This document shows, piece by piece, positions 55,640-64,000 of a DNA stretch of 64,000 bases. The notes under the pieces were generated by a model that did not search any database, was not told the origin of the DNA, and was given only the letters and a program-made list of their open reading frames with translations. Within the stretch, counting starts at the first letter, position 1, and each line of letters begins with the position of its first letter. This stretch comes from Ilex aquifolium (lineage: Eukaryota; Streptophyta; Magnoliopsida; Aquifoliales; Aquifoliaceae). Location of the stretch: positions 31,541,635 to 31,605,634 of the forward strand of contig OX637405.1 of NCBI GenBank assembly GCA_951799425.1. Reading direction: 5' to 3'. The position numbers were made by a program, and so were the translations under genes.

Positions 55640-56330
55640 GATGCACAAAAAATGTTTATGCACTACTTATCAAGTATTAAATGTAGTAATAAATGTTAAG
55701 AGTTGGAAAACTCAATTTAAGTGATTTGGTCAGAGTGAACTACTCCACTGTGAAGGATTAAGATGACCTGAGTTTTTTATTGCTTAAGTGGTATAGAGTG
55801 CTTAGATCTGAGTGATGTATGAGAGTTGCCCTCTTGTGTAGGTAAGACTTACAATTTATAGGCGTTTCCTAACAGATTGAGACATCATTCTCGTAACAGG
55901 TGAGGTAATTCGGTGGAGATAGAGTCATTCTTGTAACAAACGAGGTAATTACGTGGAGGTGACGTCATTCTCATAATAGGCGAGGCAGTTCCGTAGAGAT
56001 GTCGTCATGCACCTAATAATTGCATCCCACAGAGATCTCCTCGTGTGATAGTTCTGGACTGAATTTCTCAAGATGGCGCGGTTGACCTGTTTCTCTTAAG
56101 ATGGCGTAGCTAATCTGGCTCTCTCAAGATGGCGCGACTGACCTGACCTAGTTTCCTCCATCTTGTGGTGGGCTTGATCTGTATATTTTAGTTAGGCCTG
56201 GTCTACGATTCTGAACTTGGTATGTACTTTTAAATTAGGCCTTTGAGTTAAATCTGATTTATAATTTTTGACTAGCCCTCTAAACTAAGTCTGGTCTAGA
56301 TCGGATCTGTCAGAAGTCATTATTTTAAGT
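55640..56330 (-). repeat. LTR-like sequence with internal short repeats
   Basis: It starts TGATGCACAAAAAATG, close to the LTR start of Gypsy element 2 (TGATGCACAAATTGG). Inside are about three imperfect 45-bp repeats (GTCATTCTCGTAAC ... GAGGTAATT, 55884-56005) and three copies of CTCAAGATGGCG(C/T)-type units at 56068-56135. No clean right end or target duplication was found. It is probably a solo or truncated LTR of a related family. Confidence 0.45.
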
Positions 56331-57607
56331 AAGTTCAAGTCATTCATTTGATGATGAACGCAGTTGTTGTATTATACTTAAACTCAAGAGATCCTCATGT
56401 CATTTCTCAACATTTAGAAGTTTTTGTATTTTTTCATCGAATTAAACTTAAAATAGATTAGTACAGGTTACCATAACAGTTAAGATAATCCATTGCTGAA
56501 AATGAACTCTTAACGAATTTCAACACATGAACCTCATTGTCATGCAGTAGGGGGATTTTCTTGTGTGGGAGATCGAAATTGGGAAAGTTAGATACTCAGC
56601 AAATTTAAATGCATGGTATATCATGAACTGATTTGAATTGAAATTCAAGTGGCTCGTAGCAACGGTACCAAGGGAGCTTTTTTCCCTACTTTTGGGCAAC
56701 AATCAACTCTAAAATGCTTTGGGAGGGAAAGCAAAATGGAACCATGATGATTCGGCTTTCCTTATTGGTGATCTTTTATGATTATTCAATTGCAATTTTT
56801 TTAGGTGAAATTTTTCCTAATCAGCAAGTCTCACTTAAATTGGATCAAATAGAAAAAAGTATACCTATGCCAAGACTGCAACATTTGAATTCAAGGTGCT
56901 TAATTAGGGGACCTCCTCTTCTTAAGCCCTTGTTCTTTGATAACTATGTTTTGATGTATCAAATTTGGAACTCCGGACATCCTATTCTATTTTACGTGGG
57001 GATTGAATAGCAATTATGTTAATTCAATGGTTAGAATAAAATAAAAAATTAACCATCAAGTGAAATAATTAACATTTTTCATACCAAAATACTCCCTCAA
57101 CCCTTACAGGTAGTTCATTTTAATAGTTGAGTCGATCATTACTAACTTAGATATTTCAAATTCAATTCTTTTTCACGTCTCTAAGGGTTAGTCACCCTCA
57201 TGTTCTAATCCAGCTTAAGTCTCGGTCACTAACAACTAATTTTAAAAATGAATAATCGGTACAAGCCCAACTACAGTTACAGTATAAGAAAAAAAAAATT
57301 CACCAACCAAACTAATTTGCACACTCGATAAGCTTGGAAATCTCGAGCATGATGATATTAGTTGGTGTCGACAAGAAGGTACATTCCACAAAAGGGTAAT
57401 TTTTTCTCTCCCATGCTCCCTAAGCCCTCTCTAAAATTCTGTCTCACTTTCTGGGTTTTCTGGAAAATCGAACGTTAGCACTTTTCAGGCGACATGACAT
57501 AACGTTACTCTGTTCGGTAGTTCAATCTTCTTTTCATTGCTCTCTCTGTCTCTCTCTCCACTCTATCACCTCTTGTCCACTCTTCACTCAAAAGTAGGCT
57601 TCACTGA
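56331..57607. other. Intergenic and promoter region of the WEB gene
   Basis: No gene was recognised. 57175-57262 holds an inverted copy of the small repeat at 30965-31040. A pyrimidine-rich (CT)n stretch at 57538-57560 lies just upstream of the WEB gene start and probably belongs to its promoter or leader. Confidence 0.4.
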
Positions 57608-57637
57608 ATGCGTCTAGGGTTTAACTCTGTCTTTTAA
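57608..57637 (+). CDS. Upstream ORF overlapping the WEB start codon
   Basis: ATG at 57608 opens a nine-codon frame that stops with TAA at 57635-57637. That TAA shares its last base with the main ATG (TAATG). Such an overlap can couple translation of the main frame to termination of the small one. Whether the transcript includes 57608 is not known. Confidence 0.4.
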   Translation: MRLGFNSVF

Positions 57638-57910
57638 TGGCTGCCCAAATCTCAGATTGCAGTAACCAAGTAATTTCTGAAACCGTAGAAGCGGGTAAAT
57701 TAGCTAATGGATCAGTTGATTTGGGGTGGAAAATGGGACCCAAATCTAGTGAATGTGACCCGGGTTCAGAGGAGGAGAAGAGGAATAGTTTCAGGGCGGA
57801 GATTGACACGTCAGCGCCGTTCGAGTCGGTGAAGGAAGCAGTGAGTCGATTCGGCGGAATTGGGTTTTGGAGACCCAACTCTCACAAGCTCTCTTCTAAA
57901 GTTTCTGAGG

Positions 57911-57946
<36 letters not shown>

Positions 57947-60900
57947 TCCACACTCTTTTATGTGTTTGTCTTGTTAATAGAGTTCTGAATATTTTGTAGT
58001 GAGTTTTATATTACCAATAGAGTATTTTATACTTACAATTTTCCTTCACAATTGTTGCTTTCATTTGGCGCCCCATCTTTTGTTTTGTGGTTATTATCAT
58101 AATATCTGTGGTAATATGCAAGGGCGGAGCAGGATTTTTGTTTATCCCGGCTAAGCTAAGCATTCATACGACTAACAAAATACAAATGTAAACTCATAAA
58201 CATATATTCAATAATACAAATGTAAACTCATAAACACTTACTAAAGAAATTGGATTATTCGATCCTTCCTAGAACAAAAGACATCTATTATTGAATCTGT
58301 ATCGATTGCTTCCGTTATTTCTCTTTCAATGTAGACAACTAACGAAGAGTACTCATATTCCATCTTGTTACGAAGAGTACTTTTGACATGTTTCATGGCT
58401 GAAAATGCTCTTTCTGAAGTTGCCGTAGAAATGGGAAGAGTTAAAATAAGACGAATCAACCTATCAATCAAATTGTAGGACTCTGCCTTATTTGTTTTTA
58501 CTAAACCACGACATAATTCTGAAATTGTAGACATACTTTGAAACCTCTCATGACGAACCACATCAAATTGATAATGATCCAGTTGACATTTCAAATGATG
58601 CATGACTTGTCTATTAAAATCAGCTGCATAAAACTTCTCAGCAAGTAAACAAATGCGATCAGGATTGAAAGATTTAAAGTTGTCCCGAGGATCTAAAGCA
58701 GAGCTGAGCATAAGCAATTTTATTGTCTCTTCATTGAATCTACTATGTAACTCTTCTAACTGATGATCAATCGTAGCATTAAATATGTCCATGTGATAGT
58801 GATGATCAACTGTAATGTTATCATTTTGTTGATGAGACTAAATTCATTGCATTCAAAATATCTAATGATTTATGCTGCAATGTCCGACAAAATATATCCG
58901 TAATCCCCATAATCTTGTGCATAAGATGCAATATGAATATGAAATCGAAGGACTTCATTGCCATTAAAGAACCATCAGCTTCCCCACGAATTGTATTTGA
59001 AGATCCTTTGTTAACTATACATTCAAACACACTAATGATAGCATCATACATATCTATCAGACCGCAAATGGATTCAAAATGTGAGCTCCAACGAGTAGTA
59101 CCAGCTCGATGCAAAGTACCCATCTGATTAGCCTCTTTACCAGTCTCTCGTTCACCACTAGCTATCCCCCTTTCAATCTCAGTAGCTTGGGTAGATCGCA
59201 GTTCTGTATGACGCTTAGGAGAAGTACTAATAAGATTGACAATGCATGTCAATTTGGAAAAGAATTGCTATATTGAAATCTCATCTTCAACAGTTGCAAC
59301 TAATGCAAGTTGTAAACGATGAGCAAAACAATGAACATAGTATGCATACTCACAATCATTGCAGAACAAAGCTTGCAATCCATTAAATGCATCACGCATG
59401 TTGCTAGCACCATCATATTCCTGACCTCGTAAATCTCGAATGTGCAAATTGTGTCGAGTAAGAACTTTTGATATTTTCTTCTTAAGAGTTAAAGAAGTGA
59501 TATCTTTAACATGCACAATCTCAAAAAATCTCTCCTTCAAAAAACCTTGAACATCAACAAATCTCAAAACAATTGTCATCTGTTCTTTATTTGATGCATC
59601 ATTTGCTTCATCAACCAAAATACAAAACTTGGCATTTCCAACTTCTTCACGGATTTTTTCTCTTACTTTAGTAACTAGAATATGCAAAATATCTTTTTGG
59701 ATCATAGGAGACGTATACTTTGCATTTCCTAGAGCTTTCTCTAAGACAACATCATTTTTCTCAACATTCAACTTTGTCATCAAACTAATTATCTCAATTA
59801 GATTACCACGGTTCTTTGACATTACAGATTCATCATGACCTCTCAAGGCACATCCCTGTAAAGTAAGTCATTGAACACTATCAATGGTAGCCTTAAGACG
59901 CAATCGATTTCTCTTTATTTCTTCTGAACTTTGAACATTCATAATTTTATCAATGTGCACTGATATATTCTTCAACGCCTCAACATTTCTCACAACATTA
60001 TTGTGTGTGGAAGCAAGACCTCCCATATGTGACAAGAAAACACATTTGGCCCCATTATTCACTCTCTTCCAGCTACTAAAACCATCAACGGTAAATGCAG
60101 GATGTAGAGGTTCACGACCTTAAAAAACAAAGCATGGAAAGCAAAATGCCGCATCTTTTGAAATAAAATACTCTAGCCATGGAAATTTTTTGTACCAACT
60201 TTCCTGAAATCTTCGATTTTGAACTCCAGTTTTAGTCCTCGGATACTCAGCCAAGATAGGTTGATTTGGTCCCCACTTTATATAAACACCTCTAACTTCA
60301 TCTTGATTATAAGCAGGATGTTTTCATATCGGAATACGCAATGCGGGATCTCGTTCAAGTTCATTCTCATCAAAAAGAATCCTTAGAACTTTTGTTTGAG
60401 GTTAAGGACCTTGAGGTTCAACAACCGTAAGAATCATAGGAACATCAACACTTGTTGATGTTTCTACTAGACTCAAAGGTTCAAGAGTAGAATTTGATGT
60501 TTCTTCTCCACTTTTCTTTTTGAAGAATGAAAAAATTGTTTTTGCTCTTTTTCGTTCTTGATTTTCCATCCTAATAAAGTAGAGAAGGGCTGAAAATTAG
60601 AGAAACAAACCAGCATAGGTCTCCAATATCCAAAGTAAATATGCAGAAAGACAAATAAGGGTAGTAAAAATGTGGGAACAAAGTTTTTTTTTTCGTACAT
60701 TCCAAATGTTTTGATCATCAGTTCACTAAGCCATAAAAGTCTATGGTAATCCAGAAAATGTAGAGACTAAAACAAAGCCATAAAAGTCTATGGTTGTCCA
60801 GAAAATGTAGAGACTAAAACAAAGCCATAAAAGTACACGCACTGATTTTCAATTACTCAAAGCTTGTGCTTCTTTTGGTTGATCAGGGAAAAAAAATTGT

Positions 60901-63900
60901 AGCAAAACATAATTAATGGAATTTGGAATCTTAAACATATCATCACTTGAAAACTAAAAAACGTAAAGCTCCACTTCACTGATCCCAAACACAAAAAAAT
61001 AAATAAAGATAAATCCTGATTGAATTTTTCCAGTGCTTTATGAGCAACGAACCGCATAATTAAACAAAATCCATGTCCAGACAATTGACCACTAGAAAAT
61101 GGAAAGGTGAATTAGAGAAGATTTAACTGATTAACAGCCCTAATTAGGAGCTCCAAACAATAGTTAACAACCAATCATGTAAAGCAATAGAGTATAACGT
61201 AAACATAAATTAATGCCTAATAAATAAAATAAACTCGATAAATCCTCACATTAAATGTGAAAAACTTACCTTGCACCGAGGAAACAGCCGCTGGAGGAAA
61301 TAAATCTGCTGGAGGAAACAGCCGCTGGAGGGAAGAGGGATCTGATGCGTTGAGCAAAAGAGGGATCTGATGCGTTGAGCAAAAGAGAAAGGAGGTGTTT
61401 GCGCAGAAGAGGGATGGTTGTGCCTGTCCGGGGATTTGGGGAAGTGACTCGCCACCTGTGTGTTGCCATGGCCCATGGAGCCGTTACTTGTCCGGGAATT
61501 TGGGGAAGTGACCGCCTGAGAGAGAAGAGAGAGGACTGCCTGTGTGTTACAGGGAGCCGCTGGGGAACCACTGTGTGTTGCAGGGAGCTGCTGGGTTAGG
61601 TTGGATGGGTTGGGTTGGGTTAATTTGGGGGTAAAATATAGTGGTAATTTTTGGGGGGTGGGCTGGTACTTAGTGGTAATTTTTTTTTTTTTTTACTCTG
61701 GGCTTCAGCCCACCTTAGCCCACTAGTAGATCTGCCCTTGGTAATATGTGTATTATTTTTTGTTTAGATATAGTAAAAGATTAAATTTTGATTCTTCTTG
61801 ACAATTTCTGCTTAACATTTTTATATATTGCGACCATTGCCTTTTATCCCTGACCTTCTTTTGGTTATTGAAGTATAATGTTGTTGTGATCCGAAAATAA
61901 TAAATTGTTGTTCAAAATTGGTTCATATTGCTGCACATTGCTTCTTATTATAGCAATTCTTCTCAGGATTTTGTGTCGTGGTTAGTAGTTGAATGGAAAT
62001 GCTGTTTTCGCGTCCCCTTTTAGTTTGTGGGAGCAATTTTTCATTTTGAACAATATTGGGTACAGGTTATTGGGGTTTTATACCTGTGGATTACAGTTAA
62101 GAATGGTGATAGATGTATTTTAGTGGAGCAATGAAGGTCCCACATGGCTTCCATTCAATGGCTGTGTTGTGATATGTGAAATGGATTGCTTGTGGCAGCC
62201 AAATGCAATCCCTAGGATCACCTTCTAAGCTTGACTTTCCAAGTTTGGTTGCTTGAACTCTGACTCTGATTTTAATGTGATGGATGCATTCAAAATGCTC
62301 AGATTGAGGAACTGTAAATTAGTCTTCCCTTGCCATTTAAATGAACTATCTGGCTCGTGGGTGTAAATTTCTATCTGGAACCATCGCACTTACATTCTGC
62401 AAGCTCTATGGTTTTTGGACTGCATTCCCAGAGTTTTTAGAGTAGAGGATTCCTTTCGTCAGTATTCATTTGCCATACATTTTGAGTGTGAACAGTAAAT
62501 TAAGTTTCTTGATGTGCCAGGCTCTAGTAGAAACTCTCTACAAAGATGACTCAATGTGAGCGCGGCAAAGTGGCTCTTTAAGCATTGTTTGATGTTTGGC
62601 ATGATTGGATTTTGAAACATTGAATCTGTTTCTTCTTCATTGATAATGTTATAACTTATGACACTCCTTCAAGGTGATTGAAAAGATTCCTATTCTATTT
62701 AATCCCACTTTTCAGAAAATAAGCCTGAGTCACTGGTTTCATTCAGTCTAGATATAAGTAGAACTCAGTAATACAGTTTTGCAATTGATGCGAACCTCAA
62801 TCGACTTGATTTGAGACCCAACAACAATATTGGAAAAACAACCCAAGAAAACCAAACTCTGGTCTATGGATGGAGAATCTAGACTCGTTGAGAACTCGTG
62901 TCAAGAACCTAGATTATATTAAAATCTAGACCCGTTGAAGAACCCGTCTCAAGAACCCAAATTACAAGGAGGAACGCCACAAAGTTTGTGATTTACCTTT
63001 GATAAGTTCAGAAGTTCAATCAAGAACAAGAGGAGTAGCTATTCTGACAGAATACGTCTTTATCCAACAGCGCTGTCAACTTTTTCTTTTATTTCTTTTT
63101 TTAACATTTGCTTTTGTTTGAAACAGAAGGATTTTAGATGAAGTAGCTGTGAAATGAAGCATCACCCTCATTTATAATGAAGCACTAGCTTGCATGCATT
63201 CAATATATATAGTTGCTATCAAGAAGAATGTTTAATACACGTTAGTTTATAGATTTTGAGATCCCTCAACTCAGCTGCATAGTTTCCTTAATTGTCTGTG
63301 TTGTATCATGTTCCTGATTCCCCGAATTGAACCACCTGATTTTTTATTCTTGCTCTTAGTTTACTCATAGTAGGAAATTTTGTAAGTTTTGTCTTGATAT
63401 GGGAACAGAAGGAGCCTTAGAAGGAAATCTGTCTTTCCTAACTGCTGGATTCTCTTTTCTTGGTACTTCCTTTTTTCCCTTATTTTCATTTTTGTAGATG
63501 ACTCTTTGGGGTTTTTATGTTTATGGCAGCATGAAATTGAAGTGGTTGATATCACAAAATTGGAGGAACAGGCTGCACAGTTGGAGAAAGATTTGGTTGT
63601 GAAAGAAAGGGAAACACTTGATGTATTAAAAGAACTGGAAACAACTAAACTGATTGTAGAAGAACTAAAATCAAAGCTACAGAAAGAAACATTTGAAGTC
63701 AATGCAGTCCTCAACGCTAATTCCAATGAACAGAATTTGAAGCCTGCTGCAGAAGTAGCTGAAAAGGAAAGTCAGGAAAACACTGCAATTTCCCATCAGG
63801 ATATGGTGGGTGGTTTGGACCTCTGTCCCTCCTCGGGTCCAGGTTTCATCTTAATGGGTTTGAAACAGGCCAAGTTCAACCTAACCAGGACTACAAATGA

Positions 63901-64000
63901 CCTTGCTGATATCCGAGCTACTGTTGCATCATATAGCAAGAAAATAGAGAAGGAAAGGATATTGCTTGAAAAGACTCGTCAAAGGTTGTCTTCGAATTCT
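57637..64000 (+). CDS. WEB-family (DUF827) coiled-coil protein, 5' part
   Basis: Exon 1 is 57637-57909 (91 codons) and ends at GAG/GTCTCT. Exon 2 starts at 63530 after TATGGCAG, also in phase 0, and is open to the window edge, giving 248 residues so far. The N-terminal box RAEIDTSAPFESVKEAVSRF followed by GGIGFWRP is the signature of WEB-family proteins. Exon 2 gives long heptads (VVDITKLEEQAAQLEKDL) and then GLKQAKFNLTRTTNDLADIRATVASY. Relatives such as WEB1 and PMI2 act in the cytoplasm on blue-light chloroplast movement and actin; the role of this member is unknown. The 5,620-nt intron holds a hAT element of 3.6 kb and begins with a (CT)n(CA)n microsatellite right after the donor. The gene looks intact; the 3' part is outside the window. 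Confidence 0.88.
57910..57945. repeat. (CT)n(CA)n microsatellite at the intron donor
   Basis: GTCTCTCT... followed by CACACA... begins exactly at the first base of the intron. The donor is therefore embedded in a length-variable repeat. Confidence 0.85.
58241..60568 (-). pseudogene. hAT transposase, TTF zinc finger / DUF4371 type (broken)
   Basis: The likely start is ATG 60566-60568 (MENQERKRAKTIFSFFKKK). The TTF-type finger region (60290-60060) shows KWGPNQPILAEYP and AFCFPCFVF. The DUF4371/transposase core (59268-59846) has CILVDEANDASNKEQM and GQEYDGASNM and ends CFAHRLQLALV. The C-terminal hAT dimerisation region (58241-58792) has LPISTATSERAFSAMKHVK. Defects are stops after QGP (about 60402), in PI-KHP (about 60325), after CFVF (about 60120), at 59865 and at 59265, and a deletion of probably 80-100 residues near 58800-58820, judged from the missing segment between core and dimerisation domain. 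The family's intact proteins are about 750-800 aa. Confidence 0.85.
60732..60835. repeat. Tandem repeat upstream of the hAT transposase
   Basis: CCATAAAAGTCTATGG plus 37 bp (CCAGAAAATGTAGAGACTAA) is repeated twice at a 53-bp spacing, with a third partial copy. It lies in the transposase leader. Confidence 0.8.
61278..61390. repeat. Subterminal short repeats of the hAT element
   Basis: GGAGGAAACAGCCGCTGGAGG-type units (20-bp core, three partial copies) and two copies of GAGGGATCTGATGCGTTGAG adjoin each other. Subterminal repeats near the transposase 5' end are common binding sites in hAT elements. Confidence 0.65.
61749..63529 (+). other. Rest of WEB intron 1
   Basis: About 1.8 kb of AT-rich intron sequence holds no recognised insertion or gene. 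The acceptor is at 63527-63529 after TTTATGG. Confidence 0.5.

Larger units (their letters stand above)
58119..61740 (-). mobile_element. hAT (Tip100-like) transposon in the WEB intron, 3,622 bp
   Basis: The ends CAAGGGCGGAGC and, in reverse complement, CAAGGGCAGATC are flanked by the perfect 8-bp duplication GTAATATG (58111-58118, 61741-61748). The terminal sequence and the TTF-finger transposase type fit Tip100-like hAT elements. The transposase is on the strand opposite the host gene and is broken, so the copy is not autonomous now. Confidence 0.9.

Noticed and set aside
56714-57010. 98-aa frame upstream of the WEB gene
   Set aside because: No recognisable domain, intergenic AT-rich context and no promoter-like features.

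Overview
This is a repeat-dominated nuclear segment from a flowering plant, probably a eudicot. The evidence is intron-bearing plant genes (a class III peroxidase, a DUF688-type protein and a WEB/DUF827-type coiled-coil protein), plant Ty3/Gypsy Tat-type and Ty1/Copia retrotransposons, and Mutator-like, hAT, PIF/Harbinger and Helitron-type elements. There are no bacterial genes, CRISPR arrays or canonical tRNA/rRNA genes. The species cannot be named from the sequence.

Host genes: (1) 13291-14593 (+), a complete secreted class III peroxidase in three exons, 319 aa; (2) 27872-28537 (-), a single-exon DUF688-like protein, 221 aa; (3) 57637 to the window edge (+), the first two exons of a WEB-family (DUF827) coiled-coil protein. 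Its 5.6-kb first intron carries a 3.6-kb hAT transposon, and a 9-codon upstream ORF overlaps its start codon as TAATG.

Mobile DNA, left to right. 421-7488 is a large palindrome with arms of about 1.8-1.9 kb, flanked by a near-perfect 9-bp duplication. Each arm carries an inward-facing promoter and the start of a gene with a plant-transposon-protein-like domain. The left arm was later hit by an LTR retrotransposon (now a 2.5-kb solo LTR) and by a 628-bp Helitron that landed inside the TATA box. The right arm preserves both empty sites. 7830-9132 is a PIF/Harbinger-like element full of CA repeats. 9690-10201 and 11975-12269 are small hAT-like elements. 19151-27315 is a dead Tat-type Gypsy element. 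29224-30437 is a MULE-type inverted-repeat element with a SINE inside one arm. A tandem duplication of about 2.9 kb (31370-34222, and 34232-36683 continuing at 54646-55237) has its second copy split by 17.96 kb of nested DNA: a Copia element (36689-43671) and, 3 bp beyond its target duplication, a very young Tat-type Gypsy element (43680-54645).

The most unusual object is in that young Gypsy element. Antisense to gag-pol lies a gene (44998-47844, +) that has its own TATA box, three well-formed introns that keep one frame across four exons, two in-frame minisatellites and a coiled-coil/acidic tail. Its conserved middle domain is recognisably related to the domain in the palindrome at 5262-5729, so the same gene family rides in two different repeat structures here. 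All coordinates, repeat boundaries and identities were read by eye; family names rest on recognised motifs, not on searches.
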